This document shows positions 41,675-50,241 of a DNA stretch of 64,000 nucleotides, in pieces. Source of the stretch: GCA-2684655 sp045105235 (GTDB taxonomy: Bacteria > Planctomycetota > UBA1135 > UBA2386); assembly GCA_045105235.1 (NCBI GenBank), contig JBGCDH010000025.1, positions 33,287-97,286 on the forward strand, read 5' to 3'. The notes beneath the pieces were generated by a model that saw only the letters and a program-made list of their open reading frames with translations, was not told the origin of the DNA and ran no database searches. The stretch's first letter is position 1. Each line of letters starts with the position of its first letter. Both the position numbers and the translations under genes were made by a program.

Positions 41675-43066
41675 TTAGCCGGAGAAGGCCGCGCCGATGT
41701 TGTTGACCGAGCTGCCTTGGCCCTGCAGGCGTGCCAAGAGTGTTTCGAGGTTCGCGTAGCGCGTGGTCAGCTGCGTTTCGTAGAGCTCGAGGCGTCGCTC
41801 GGCATCTTCGATGCGGTCGGAGGTCTGGCGAATACGGCGGTCGAAACCTTCGTTCCGCGTCTTTAGCAGTCCGTCAACCGAGTCGGTGTAGAGGTCGAGC
41901 CGCGATTCGAGCTGGCCAGCGATGCCGAACTCGGCTTCGGTGAAGAGCGCAGTTACAGCTTGTTCATCATCCGCGAGCGCTTCTTCGAATGTGCCGCGGT
42001 TGAACTCGAGCCGGCCCTTGGTGTCGGATGTGATGCCGATCTGGGACAAGAGCTGGTAGTTCTCGTTGCCGGTATTGGCGATGGATCCACCGACGATGCT
42101 GCGGATCCCCGAGCGGATCGAGCGCAGTGTCGTGTCGCCGAACAGCGGGCTCGACGCTTGGCCCTCTTCGTCGATTTGGTTTTGCGCCTCGAAGAAGTCG
42201 ACGAGCTCGTTGTATGCGGTGATCAGCTCATTGATGTTGTCGGCGGTTTCCGTCGCGTCGGGCGAAACGGTCACCGTCACTTCTTCGCCGGCATCGGCGT
42301 TCTTGAGGTCGAGCGTGATGCCGTCGAAGATGTCGCTGACAGTGTTCGTCGACCGGTACACCGTGACGTCATTGACTTCCAGAATCGCGTCGGAGGCGTC
42401 CGTCTGGTTGGTGTTGAGGTTGTCGACCAGGGTTTGGAAGCCAGCGCCGCCGTCATCGACTGTTAGTTCGAAGCTGTTTTCGGAGCCGGCGCCCTCGCTG
42501 CGCAGGACGAGCTGATAGCGCTCGCTTGGGTTTGGATTGGCCGCTCCGGTGTCGATGACCTCGGCGCGCACGCCGGTTTCGCTTTGATCATCCTCTGCGT
42601 TGATTTGTTCGGCGATGGACTCCAGGCTCGCGTCCGCGGTGATTAGGTAGTTGTTGCCGCCGACATCGAGCTGCATCGAGACGCTGCCCGTTTCGCCGGG
42701 GATGATTCCGCCGGCCGTCTCGCCGCCGGCGCGGTTGACCTGTCCCGATGCGAGCTGCTGAACGGTGACGGAATAGGAGCCCGGCGTAGCGCTGGCGCTG
42801 GCGCTGGCGGTCAGGATGTCTTCGTTGCTCGACGACGTGGCCATTTGCAGGAAGCCGCTGCTCGTCTTGAGCTTGCCGGCCGCCGTGTTGACCTTGTCGA
42901 GCAGGCCGTCGAGATTGCCGAACAGGGACTTCTGCCGCTGCAGGTCGCTCTTCTTGACCTCGAGCTGCTGGATCGGACGTTGCTCAACGGAAAGCAGCGC
43001 CGAGATGATTGCCTGCGTATCCAACCCGGATGCGAGACCACCAAAGCTGATTCCTGCGGATGACAT
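41675..43066 (-). CDS. fliD: Flagellar filament cap protein FliD (hook-associated protein 2)
   Basis: 463 residues from ATG 43066, giving the family start ISFGGLASGLDTQAIISALLSVEQRPIQQLEVKKSDLQRQKSLFGNLDGLLD. The C-terminal FliD block is present (INELITAYNELVDFFEAQNQIDEEGQASSPLFGDTTLRSIRSGIRSIV and YANLETLLARLQGQGSSVNNI). It forms the cap on which flagellin polymerises. The frame is open to 43162, but two sigma-28-like promoters overlap that extra part, which argues for 43066. Confidence 0.93.
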   Translation of the reverse strand: MSSAGISFGGLASGLDTQAIISALLSVEQRPIQQLEVKKSDLQRQKSLFGNLDGLLDKVNTAAGKLKTSSGFLQMATSSSNEDILTASASASATPGSYSVTVQQLASGQVNRAGGETAGGIIPGETGSVSMQLDVGGNNYLITADASLESIAEQINAEDDQSETGVRAEVIDTGAANPNPSERYQLVLRSEGAGSENSFELTVDDGGAGFQTLVDNLNTNQTDASDAILEVNDVTVYRSTNTVSDIFDGITLDLKNADAGEEVTVTVSPDATETADNINELITAYNELVDFFEAQNQIDEEGQASSPLFGDTTLRSIRSGIRSIVGGSIANTGNENYQLLSQIGITSDTKGRLEFNRGTFEEALADDEQAVTALFTEAEFGIAGQLESRLDLYTDSVDGLLKTRNEGFDRRIRQTSDRIEDAERRLELYETQLTTRYANLETLLARLQGQGSSVNNIGAAFSG

Positions 43067-43118
43067 GGTTGTAGTTCGGCGCCGCGCACCTCGTGCAGCG
43101 CTCCTCTCCGTTACCGAA

Positions 43119-43146
43119 GTATCGGAACCGGGTCCCAACCACTTGA
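43119..43146 (-). promoter_or_regulatory. Sigma-28-like promoter, proximal to fliD
   Basis: On the minus strand: TCAA, 16 bases, TCCGATAC. It lies about 53 bp before the fliD ATG, immediately downstream of a better match, so fliD seems to have tandem sigma-28-type sites. Confidence 0.45.
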
Positions 43147-43162
43147 CCCTTCCGTTTGCCAA

Positions 43163-43189
43163 CTATCGGTGGCGCCGAGGTTTCCTTTA
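43163..43189 (-). promoter_or_regulatory. Sigma-28 promoter upstream of fliD
   Basis: On the minus strand: TAAA, 15 bases, ACCGATAG, against TAAA-N15-GCCGATAA. The -35 is perfect and six of eight -10 bases agree. It ends about 97 bp before the fliD start. It lies in the 206-bp gap after flaG. Confidence 0.68.
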
Positions 43190-43272
43190 CGGGTTGTCCC
43201 GCAATGAGAGGTGAACCGTGCGATGACGACTCGGTGGGGCCGCGGCCGCGGGCCAGCTCGTGGCGCTGCCCC

Positions 43273-43722
43273 TTAGAAGCGTCGGTCGACGAGCGTGCCC
43301 GTGAATTCGCGCAGCTTTTCGACGAGCGAATCGGCGTCGCCTTCTGGCACTTCGCGGATCAGCTCGCCCGTATCGCGGTCCCGGATCTGAAACGTGATCT
43401 GCTCGTCCTGCGTGTCCACCTGGATGTCCAGCTCCGTCTTTCCGGGTAGCTTCAGGAACTTCGCAATCGAGTCGTAGGCCTTCTGCCGGCGCTCTTCGGT
43501 GCTGGGGTCGGGGTCGGCCCCGCCTTCCTTGTCGGTTCGGCTGGCGGCAAGTGCTCCGCCGTATTCGGGCGCAACGGGTTGCGAAGCGGCGTCGAGTGGT
43601 GCGGTCGGGTCTGGCTGTCCCGCGCCCTTGGTGGACGATTTTCCCTGCGCCGGCTGTGCGCGAGCGGCCCGTTGCTGGGGCTCTTGGTTGCGATCTGGAA
43701 GGGATGTTCGGTCGATGTCCAT
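43273..43722 (-). CDS. flaG: FlaG family flagellar protein
   Basis: 149 residues. A disordered Gln/Ala/Pro N-terminus (~1-80) leads to the FlaG domain: QKAYDSIAKFLKLPGKTELDIQVDTQDEQITFQIRDRDTGELIREVPEGDADSLVEKLREFTGTLVDRRF, with the diagnostic RDxxTGExIRxVP pattern. FlaG influences filament length or polymorphism. It sits between flagellin 1 and fliD, the usual place. Confidence 0.9.
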   Translation of the reverse strand: MDIDRTSLPDRNQEPQQRAARAQPAQGKSSTKGAGQPDPTAPLDAASQPVAPEYGGALAASRTDKEGGADPDPSTEERRQKAYDSIAKFLKLPGKTELDIQVDTQDEQITFQIRDRDTGELIREVPEGDADSLVEKLREFTGTLVDRRF

Positions 43723-43753
43723 GCGTGGCTCCTAGGCTTTCGTTGGCTGCCGG

Positions 43754-43786
43754 AGCGCGAACGGCGAGAATTCGCCGGCTCGCGCT
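43754..43786 (-). terminator. Hairpin after flagellin gene 1
   Basis: An imperfect inverted repeat, AGCGCGA-a-CGGCGA, loop GAAT, TCGCCG-gc-TCGCGCT, lies between the flagellin 1 stop and flaG. No T-run follows, so it may be a processing or partial termination signal that lowers read-through into flaG. Confidence 0.35.
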
Positions 43787-43824
43787 TCGGTGCCTGACAC
43801 CAGCGGCTACGTCACTGACGGCTG

Positions 43825-44652
43825 TTAGCCGAGCAGTCGTAGCGCGCTTTGTGGCAGGGCATTGGCCTGCGAAAGCACCGAAATACTTGCCTGCTGGAGA
43901 ATCGAGTTCCGCGTCAGCTGGGCCGTCTCAAAGGCGACGTCGACGTCACGGATTCGGGATTCGGCTGTGCTCAAGTTCTCGCTCGTAATGGCGAGGTTGT
44001 TGATGGTGCTGCCGAGTCGGTTCTGCACCGCGCCGAGAGAGCCGCGCAGCGAGCTGATCGAGTTGATCGCCGTGTCGATACTGGTGATCGCAGTGGTCGT
44101 GGAGCCCGCCGATCCAATGTCGAGCGACTCCAGCGACAGCGTCGTGCTGAGCGACGGGCTGAGCGAAACCGAGATGGTGTCGATGTCCGCGGTCGTGCCG
44201 AAGCCAACCTGGAACGTCACTGTGCTGGACGAACCGTCCAGCAGCTTGATGCCGGAGAACTCGGTGGAGCGACCGATTCGGTTGACTTCGTCGACGAGGC
44301 TGCCGAACTCTTCGTTGAGCGTCGACTTGTCCTGGTCGCTTACCGAGCCGTTGCTCGCCTGAATGGACAGCTCGCGCAGCCGTGTCAGGATGGAGCTGAC
44401 CTCGTTGAGCGCGCCCTCGGCGGTTTGCACGAGAGAGATGCCGTCATTCGCGTTTCGCTTCGCTTGGTCAAGCGAGCGAATCTGCGAGCGCAGGCGCTCG
44501 GAAATCGCGAGTCCCGCGGCGTCGTCCGACGCCGACGAAATGCGAAGGCCGGTGGACAGCTTGCGGAAGTTGCCAGAAAGCCTCTGTGAGACCCCCGAAA
44601 GATTGCGTTGGGCGTTGATCGACGCCGTGTTCGTGTTGACTCGAAGTCCCAT
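43825..44652 (-). CDS. fliC: Flagellin 1
   Basis: 275 residues, exactly the length of the other three flagellins here. N-terminal D0/D1 block GLRVNTNTASINAQRNLSGVSQRL and SAQ-type helices through SIQASNGSVSDQDKSTLNEEFGSLVDEVNRI; C-terminal block ATVEF-type with RIRDVDVAFETAQLTRNSILQQASISVLSQANALPQSALRLLG. The centre (~165-200) is short, so no D2/D3 surface domains exist. It forms the filament after FliS-aided export. A GGGGAGA ribosome site precedes the ATG. No clear sigma-28 site lies upstream, unlike the other three copies. Confidence 0.95.
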   Translation of the reverse strand: MGLRVNTNTASINAQRNLSGVSQRLSGNFRKLSTGLRISSASDDAAGLAISERLRSQIRSLDQAKRNANDGISLVQTAEGALNEVSSILTRLRELSIQASNGSVSDQDKSTLNEEFGSLVDEVNRIGRSTEFSGIKLLDGSSSTVTFQVGFGTTADIDTISVSLSPSLSTTLSLESLDIGSAGSTTTAITSIDTAINSISSLRGSLGAVQNRLGSTINNLAITSENLSTAESRIRDVDVAFETAQLTRNSILQQASISVLSQANALPQSALRLLG

Positions 44653-44705
44653 GTCTCCCCTGTTGCGTAGCTCTGTGGTGTGTGTGGATGCCTGGACGCA
44701 TCCGT

Positions 44706-44728
44706 CTGAAGCGCCTGGGACGCTTCAG
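44706..44728 (-). repeat. Leader hairpin upstream of flagellin 1
   Basis: Perfect 8-bp inverted repeat CTGAAGCG/CGCTTCAG around a 7-base loop, with a second small inverted repeat (GGATGC/GCATCC) beside it at about 44687-44703. Both lie in the 195-bp gap between flagellin 2 and flagellin 1, in what would be the flagellin 1 leader. A role in transcript stability or translation is a guess. Confidence 0.45.
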
Positions 44729-44847
44729 TGGTGAGGATCGACACAGAGCCGGGTTAGACCTGAAGCACAATCGTCGGATTATTGGTCGACCTGTGCGTAT
44801 CCACTACGTGTTGCCAATGACAACGAGTCGTGGTTGTCACTCGGGAA

Positions 44848-45675
44848 TTAGCCCAAGAGTCGCAGTGCAGCCTGTGGAGCGGAGTTGGATTGCGCGAGAA
44901 CGCCGACCGCCGCCTGCTGGAGAATCTGCAGCTTGGTCAAGTTTGCCGATTCGTAGGCGATGTCGACGTCGCGGATGCGGGACTCCGCGGCCGTCAGGTT
45001 TTCCGCCTGGTTGCCGAGCGTGTTGATCGTGGACTGCAGTCGGTTCTGGGTCGAGCCGAGTCGGCCGCGCAGCCCGGAGACGGAGTCGATGGCACCGTCG
45101 ATGGCGTCGATCGCGGCCGATGGGTCGCCCGTTGTGCCGATGTCGAGTGTCGCAATCCCGAGGTCCGCGGTGCGGGCCGAGCTGAGGTTGACGGACAGCG
45201 TGTCGACGCCGGCGGTGGTGCCGATGCCAATCTGGAAGGTGACCGAACCTTCCGTGCCATCGAGCAGATTGATGTCGTTGAACTCGGTCGACTGCGCGAT
45301 GCGGTCGATCTCGCTAACCAGTTCACCAAATTCCTGCTGCAGGGTGTCGCGGTCGGCATCGGAAACGGTGCCGTTGCCGGCCTGGACGCCGAGCTCGCGC
45401 AAACGCAGCAGCAGGTTGCTGGTCTCGCCGAGCGCGCCTTCCGCAGTCTGCACCATGGAGATGCCGTCGTTGGCGTTGCGCTTGGCCTGGTCCAGCGACC
45501 GGATTTGCCCGCGCAGTCGTTCGGAGATGGCCAGGCCGGCGGCGTCGTCGGCGGCCGAGGTGATTCGCAGGCCCGTGCTCAGGCGGCGAAAGCTCGTGCT
45601 GAGTTCCTTGGTGACGCCGCCGAGGCTGCGTTGTGCTTGGATCGATGCGATGTTGGTGTTGACGCTGAGTGCCAT
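44848..45675 (-). CDS. fliC: Flagellin 2 (most divergent copy)
   Basis: 275 residues. N-terminus ALSVNTNIASIQAQRSLGGVTKELSTSFRRLSTGLRI and C-terminus DIAYESANLTKLQILQQAAVGVLAQSNSAPQAALRLLG are true flagellin termini, but they depart from the other three copies, which share RVNTN-TSINAQRNLS and ETAQLTRN. So copies 1, 3 and 4 form one group and this is the outlier. The ATG has an AGGGGAA ribosome site, and a sigma-28-like promoter lies at 45745-45771. Its distinct sequence suggests a special place in the filament, for example proximal or distal, as in other multi-flagellin bacteria. Confidence 0.95.
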   Translation of the reverse strand: MALSVNTNIASIQAQRSLGGVTKELSTSFRRLSTGLRITSAADDAAGLAISERLRGQIRSLDQAKRNANDGISMVQTAEGALGETSNLLLRLRELGVQAGNGTVSDADRDTLQQEFGELVSEIDRIAQSTEFNDINLLDGTEGSVTFQIGIGTTAGVDTLSVNLSSARTADLGIATLDIGTTGDPSAAIDAIDGAIDSVSGLRGRLGSTQNRLQSTINTLGNQAENLTAAESRIRDVDIAYESANLTKLQILQQAAVGVLAQSNSAPQAALRLLG

Positions 45676-45744
45676 GTTGTTCCCCTGTTTCCTTTCCCGG
45701 TTCTCTCTGCGGGCAGGCGCCGAACGTTGCGCTTGCTGAGTCCA

Positions 45745-45771
45745 TACACGGCACCAAGCGAGCTGGCTTCA
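45745..45771 (-). promoter_or_regulatory. Sigma-28-like promoter of flagellin 2
   Basis: On the minus strand: TGAA, 15 bases, GCCGTGTA. The first four and last two -10 bases fit the sigma-28 pattern. It lies about 70 bp before the start codon, downstream of the flagellin 3 terminator. Confidence 0.5.
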
Positions 45772-45876
45772 GCGTAAACGTTGGGATTTCCGACACTCGC
45801 ATGTCTCGATGCGGGAGCGGTGTCGGTCTCGTAGGGGGTGCCAGGGCGTGGGCGAACAAGCGACGTCGGCCTACGC

Positions 45877-45915
45877 AAAACGGCGTCGACTTCGGGTTTC
45901 GAAGTCGACGCCGTT
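45877..45915 (-). terminator. Intrinsic terminator of flagellin 3
   Basis: A perfect 16-bp inverted repeat (AACGGCGTCGACTTCG and its complement) around the 5-base loop GGTTT, followed on the minus strand by TTTT. It begins 44 bp after the flagellin 3 stop. Strong by eye, so flagellins 3 and 2 should be separate transcripts. Confidence 0.85.
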
Positions 45916-45958
45916 GTCGCGTTCCGCTTGTGGCGAAGCGCGTTCTGGATTGGCGAGT

Positions 45959-46786
45959 CTAGCCGAGCAGCGACAGTGCGGACTGTGGCTGGGCGTTCGC
46001 CTGAGCCAACACCGAGATGCTGGCCGACTGCAGGATGTTGTTTCGCGTTAGCTGTGCCGTTTCGAAGGCAACGTCCACGTCGCGGATACGCGATTCGGCA
46101 GCACTCAGGTTTTCGGTCTGGATGGCCAGGTTGTTGATCGTGCTGCCGAGGCGGTTCTGCACCGCGCCGAGTGAACCACGCAAGGAGCTCACCGCGTTGA
46201 TCGCGTCGTCGATGTTGGAAATGGCCGTTGTCGTGGATCCGGCCGAACCGATGTCGAGTGACTCGAGGGAGAGCGATGTGCTGAGCGATGGCGAGAGCGA
46301 GACCGACAAGGTGTCAATGCCGGACTGGGTCCCAAAGCCGATCTGGAACGACACAGAGCTTGAAGAACCGTCCAGCAGCTTGATGCCGTTGAACTCGGTC
46401 GAAGCACCGATTCGGTTGACTTCGTCCACGAGGCTCGTGAACTCTTCGTTGAGCGTGGTCTTGTCCTGCTCGCTGACCGTGCCGTTGCTGGACTGGATCG
46501 ACAGTTCGCGCAGCCGGGTCAGGATCGAGCTGACTTCGTTTAGTGCACCTTCCGCCGTCTGAACCAGCGAGATGCCATCGTTGGCGTTTCGCTTGGCCTG
46601 CTCGAGCGAGCGAACCTGAGAACGCAGTCGCTCTGAGATGGCGAGGCCGGCGGCGTCGTCGGCCGCGGTCGAGATGCGAAGGCCCGTCGACAGGCGACGG
46701 AAGTTTGTTCCAAGGCGTTTGCTGACTGTCGACAGATTGCGCTGTGCGTTGATCGACGTGACGTTGGTGTTGACTCTCAGTCCCAT
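45959..46786 (-). CDS. fliC: Flagellin 3
   Basis: 275 residues from ATG 46786 (GGGGAAA ribosome site); the frame is open 15 codons further up but this start matches the other copies (GLRVNTNVTSINAQRNLSTVSKRL). The C-terminus is VDVAFETAQLTRNNILQSASISVLAQANAQPQSALSLLG. It is nearly the same as flagellin 4 and differs mainly in the central ~40 residues and the extreme tail. It has its own sigma-28-like promoter and a strong terminator, so it is a single-gene transcription unit. Confidence 0.95.
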   Translation of the reverse strand: MGLRVNTNVTSINAQRNLSTVSKRLGTNFRRLSTGLRISTAADDAAGLAISERLRSQVRSLEQAKRNANDGISLVQTAEGALNEVSSILTRLRELSIQSSNGTVSEQDKTTLNEEFTSLVDEVNRIGASTEFNGIKLLDGSSSSVSFQIGFGTQSGIDTLSVSLSPSLSTSLSLESLDIGSAGSTTTAISNIDDAINAVSSLRGSLGAVQNRLGSTINNLAIQTENLSAAESRIRDVDVAFETAQLTRNNILQSASISVLAQANAQPQSALSLLG

Positions 46787-46839
46787 GATTTCCCCGTTGC
46801 TGTTTTGCGCGGCCTCGTTGCGGGCCTGCACGTAGGTAA

Positions 46840-46866
46840 TGCTCGGTGAAGATGGTGCGGTCTTGA
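46840..46866 (-). promoter_or_regulatory. Sigma-28-like promoter of flagellin 3
   Basis: On the minus strand: TCAA, 15 bases, ACCGAGCA. It sits about 54 bp before the start codon, in the 333-bp gap after flagellin 4. Spacing and the CCGA core match the other sites; the end of the -10 is weaker. Confidence 0.5.
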
Positions 46867-47043
46867 GCGCAGCAGAATCGGTGCGGACCTTTTTCGTCGA
46901 TTTGTGCGGCGAGTGTCGCGCTCGCCGTCACGTACGATTCGCTGGTAACGAGCGCTTGAGGCCCACAAAGAAAAACGCGCCTCGCGAATTGCCGTGTTGC
47001 GATGCGCAACGCCCGCCGTTTCGGCGGTCTCGAGGTGATGCAC

Positions 47044-47090
47044 AAAACGCAGCGAGGCGGCGCCTCCCCGGTTGGGGGAAGCGCCGCCTC
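47044..47090 (-). terminator. Intrinsic terminator of flagellin 4
   Basis: A long hairpin: GAGGCGGCGC-CTCCCC, loop GGTT, GGGGGAA-GCGCCGCCTC (47054-47090), then GCTGCGTTTT on the minus strand. It starts 30 bp after the flagellin 4 stop. Confidence 0.75.
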
Positions 47091-47119
47091 GTCTGCGTCG
47101 TTCGTTGATTGCTCGAGTC

Positions 47120-47947
47120 TTATCCGAGAAGCTGAAGCGCTGCCTGGGGCTGTGCATTCGCCTGCGACAACACCGAGATACTCGCCGACTGGAGAATGTT
47201 GTTTCGCGTCAATTGCGCGGTCTCAAGGGCAACGTCGACATCGCGAATGCGCGACTCCGCAGCGCTCAGGTTCTCCACCTGGACAGCCAGGTTGTTGATG
47301 GTGCTGCCAAGCCTGTTTTGCACGGCGCCGAGCGAGCCACGGAGTGAACTGACGGCGTTGATCGCGTCGTCAATATTGGCAATCGCAGTCGTCGTCGATC
47401 CGGCAGAGCCGATGTCAAGGGATTCAAGCGACAGCGATGTGCTGAGCGCCGGCGACAGCGATACGGACAGTGTGTCGATGTCGGCTGTTGTGCCAAAGCC
47501 CACCTGAAACGTGACGGAGCTAGAAGAGCCGTCAAGCAGCTTGATGCCGTTGAACTCAGTGGACGCGCCGATTCGGTTGACCTCGTCGACGAGGCTGGAG
47601 AACTCCTCGTTGAGCGTTTCCTTGTCCTGGTTGCTGACCGTTCCGTTGCTCGACTGAATTGAAAGCTCTCGTAGCCGGGTCAGGATCGAGCTGACTTCGT
47701 TCAGCGCTCCTTCTGCCGTCTGCACGAACGAGATGCCGTCGTTGGCGTTTCGCTTGGCTTGCTCAAGCGAGCGGACCTGCGAGCGCAGTCGTTCGGAGAT
47801 GGCCAAGCCGGCGGCGTCGTCGGCTGCGGTCGAAATCCGCAGGCCGGTCGACAGCCGGCGGTAGTTCGTGCTCAGGCGACCCGTAACCGCGGACAGGTTC
47901 CGTTGCGCGTTGATGGACGTGACGTTCGTGTTGACTCTGAGACCCAT
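47120..47947 (-). CDS. fliC: Flagellin 4
   Basis: 275 residues. N-terminus GLRVNTNVTSINAQRNLSAVTGRLSTNYRRLSTGLRI, then the D1 helices SLEQAKRNANDGISFVQTAEGALNEVSSILTRLRELSIQSSNGTVSNQD, a short centre, and ETAQLTRNNILQSASISVLSQANAQPQAALQLLG. Closest to flagellin 3. It is the first flagellin in the direction of transcription, is divergent from the NtrC-type regulator gene, and has a sigma-28-like promoter (48003-48029) and its own terminator. Confidence 0.95.
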   Translation of the reverse strand: MGLRVNTNVTSINAQRNLSAVTGRLSTNYRRLSTGLRISTAADDAAGLAISERLRSQVRSLEQAKRNANDGISFVQTAEGALNEVSSILTRLRELSIQSSNGTVSNQDKETLNEEFSSLVDEVNRIGASTEFNGIKLLDGSSSSVTFQVGFGTTADIDTLSVSLSPALSTSLSLESLDIGSAGSTTTAIANIDDAINAVSSLRGSLGAVQNRLGSTINNLAVQVENLSAAESRIRDVDVALETAQLTRNNILQSASISVLSQANAQPQAALQLLG

Positions 47948-48002
47948 GATCCCTGTTGCTCCCCTTCTTGATTCGTTCCCGTTCCGTTGCCTTCCAAAGC
48001 AT

Positions 48003-48029
48003 CATCCGGCGCAACTGTCGCGTCCTTGA
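48003..48029 (-). promoter_or_regulatory. Sigma-28-like promoter of flagellin 4
   Basis: On the minus strand: TCAA, 15 bases, GCCGGATG. It sits about 56 bp before the start codon in the divergent gap with the NtrC-type activator gene. Confidence 0.5.
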
Positions 48030-48184
48030 GGCGGGGGGTTGGGGAGAGCAGGAAATCGCCACGAATTCTTGGAAGTGGCCAAAAGGTCGACGGCCAGTTG
48101 TGCCGAAGAAGCCCATGGCAAGGCGCCCCCAGCTCTGCCGAAGGCTGTTCCCCGGCCTGTTGCGATCCCGGACATCCCCCCGTC

Positions 48185-49609
48185 ATGAAGAACCTTACGT
48201 TTCCAGGTCTCCCCCGTGTTCTTATCGTCGATGACGAGGATGGTGTGCGCGAGGGCTTGCGTAGCCTCTTGCAGCAAGAGGGGTTACACGTCGAGATGGC
48301 GGGTTCCGCGGAAGATGGCCTGCGCCGTATCGAGAACCGCAGCTTCGACATCGTTTTTCTCGACCTCAATCTCCCGGGCGCCGACGGGCTCTCATCGATC
48401 AACCAGTTCCGGGTTGGTTCGCCCGCACCGGATGTCTTGATCCTGACGGGCTATGGCACGGTCGCGAAGACCGTGGAGTCGATGCGCAAGGGCGCCAGCG
48501 ACGTGATTGAGAAGCCGTTCTCCGGGGACCGCATACTCGCCACGGTTCGCAGGGTGCTCGAGACTCGCCAGCTTAAGAATGAGCTCTCGTGGCTTCAGGA
48601 TCGTGTCCGCGAGCTGACCTCGACGGAGCTGGTCGGTTTGTCGCCGGCAATCCGCGAAGTGCAGACCCGGATCGATCAGGTCGCACATGCGCCGGATACC
48701 ACTGTGCTGGTCACGGGCCAGAGCGGAACCGGCAAGGAGCTGGTGGCGCGCTGCGTGCACGAGCGCAGCTCCCGACGCCACGGCCCGTTTGTAGCGGTCA
48801 ACTGCGCGGCGCTGACCGAGGCGCTGCTCGAGGCGGAGCTGTTCGGCTATGAGCCGGGTGCGTTCACCGGGGCGAACCGCGAAGGCAAGGACGGGCTCTT
48901 TGCGGTGGCAACTGGCGGGACGCTGTTCCTCGACGAAATCGGCGAGATGGAGCCAACGCTGCAGGCCAAGCTGCTGCGCGTGCTGCAGGAGCGCACGTTC
49001 CGCCGCGTCGGTGGTGTCCAGGACGTGCCGGTCGATGTTCGCATCGTTGCCAGCACCAACCGCGACCTGCGCAAGATGGTCCAGACCGGATCGTTCCGCG
49101 AGGACCTTTTCTACCGGCTCAACGTCATGGCCGTGCACGTGCCGCCGCTGCGCGAACGCGCCGCCGACGTGCCGTTGCTATCGCACTTCTTCCTCGATCA
49201 GATCGGGCGTCAGATGGGCAAGGGCCTGTCGGGATTCACGGAAGAGGCGATGGAAACGCTTACGGAATACGGCTGGCCCGGCAACGTGCGCGAACTGCGC
49301 AATGCCGTCGAGCACGCCTGCATTGTCTGTCCGAGCGGCATGATCGATGAGGTGCACCTGCCCAAGTTCACGGGCGGTATGCCGGACGGCAGTGACGAAA
49401 TCGATCGCACCGCGCTGGTCCTGGATGGTCAGGACCGTTCGATTCGCGCGCTCGAATCGCAGTTGGTCGCCCGTGTTCTCGAAGACACGAACTGGAACAT
49501 CAGCCGAGCGGCCTCGATCCTCGGGATCAACCGCACAACGCTCTACAACAAGATCCGAGTCTACAAGCTTGGCGATCGGCCGATGCGCGGCGGCAAGGTG
49601 CTCGCATGA
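48185..49609 (+). CDS. Sigma-54-dependent response regulator (NtrC/FlrC type)
   Basis: 474 residues from ATG 48185; the frame is open ~66 codons further up but without similarity. Receiver domain with VDDED and phosphoacceptor Asp60 (IVFLDLNLPG), KPF at the end. Central AAA+ domain: GQSGTGKELVARCVH (Walker A), GAFTGA loop (needed to contact sigma-54), GGTLFLDEIGEM (Walker B), and GWPGNVRELRNAVEHA sensor 2. The C-terminal Fis-type helix-turn-helix is NWNISRAASILGINRTTLYNKIRVYKL. It activates sigma-54 RNA polymerase when phosphorylated. The kinase gene follows with ATGA overlap. It is a candidate controller of the fliO promoter. Confidence 0.93.
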   Translation: MKNLTFPGLPRVLIVDDEDGVREGLRSLLQQEGLHVEMAGSAEDGLRRIENRSFDIVFLDLNLPGADGLSSINQFRVGSPAPDVLILTGYGTVAKTVESMRKGASDVIEKPFSGDRILATVRRVLETRQLKNELSWLQDRVRELTSTELVGLSPAIREVQTRIDQVAHAPDTTVLVTGQSGTGKELVARCVHERSSRRHGPFVAVNCAALTEALLEAELFGYEPGAFTGANREGKDGLFAVATGGTLFLDEIGEMEPTLQAKLLRVLQERTFRRVGGVQDVPVDVRIVASTNRDLRKMVQTGSFREDLFYRLNVMAVHVPPLRERAADVPLLSHFFLDQIGRQMGKGLSGFTEEAMETLTEYGWPGNVRELRNAVEHACIVCPSGMIDEVHLPKFTGGMPDGSDEIDRTALVLDGQDRSIRALESQLVARVLEDTNWNISRAASILGINRTTLYNKIRVYKLGDRPMRGGKVLA

Positions 49610-50241
49610 GCGGTCTTGCGGCAGAGCATCTGCCCGGCGTCATCGGCCATGAGCTGCGCAATCCACTCGCTTCGGCGTTGACGGGCGCGATGCTCCTGCG
49701 CGAGATGGTCGACGACCAAGACCCACGAGCCGCCGTCGCCGACGGCGTGCTGCGCGACCTCGACCGTATGACCAACCTGATCGACGGCTGGCTGTCGCTA
49801 GCTCGCGGTGCCGCCACCTGCGGTGCTCGCGCCATTGACGTCGAATCCCTGCTGGTCAACGTGGCTGCCAACGCGCGAGCAGAGATGGTAAGCGCGCCGC
49901 CTTCCGTCACTGTGGAAGGCAACCAGAGCCTGCTGGAGCGTGTTCTAGAAAACCTGTGTGAGAACGCGCGCAACGCTGGCGCGAGCAACATCCGGATTGC
50001 CGCGCAGTGCGATGAGCGTCAGGTCATCCTGCACGTAGAGGACGACGGCTCAGGTGTTGACGAAGGCGATGTCGACCGAGTGTTCGACGCCGGCTGGTCC
50101 GCGCAGGGTGGCACGGGGCTCGGGCTGCATGCGGTCGTTACCACCGTGCACGCGATGTCCGGCGAAGTGCGCTGCGTGCCGCTGCCGCGGGGCACGCGCT
50201 TCTCCATCACCCTGCCGCGTTGCACGCATAGCTCGCGATGA
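49606..50241 (+). CDS. Short sensor histidine kinase, partner of the upstream activator
   Basis: 211 residues, cytoplasmic with no sensor domain. The H-box is at the very start (LPGVIGHELRNPLASALTGAMLLREMV), followed by the ATPase domain: N box LLERVLENLCENARNAGAS, G1 box VEDDGSGV and G2 GGTGLGLHAV. It lacks any membrane helix or PAS domain, so input must come through a partner protein. Stop and start overlap with both neighbours as ATGA, which fits a kinase-regulator pair made in fixed ratio. Confidence 0.9.
   Translation: MSGLAAEHLPGVIGHELRNPLASALTGAMLLREMVDDQDPRAAVADGVLRDLDRMTNLIDGWLSLARGAATCGARAIDVESLLVNVAANARAEMVSAPPSVTVEGNQSLLERVLENLCENARNAGASNIRIAAQCDERQVILHVEDDGSGVDEGDVDRVFDAGWSAQGGTGLGLHAVVTTVHAMSGEVRCVPLPRGTRFSITLPRCTHSSR

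Noticed and set aside
44818..44839. Hairpin TGACAAC/GTTGTCA after the flagellin 2 stop as a terminator
   Set aside because: Seven-bp stem with no T-run after it; too weak to call.
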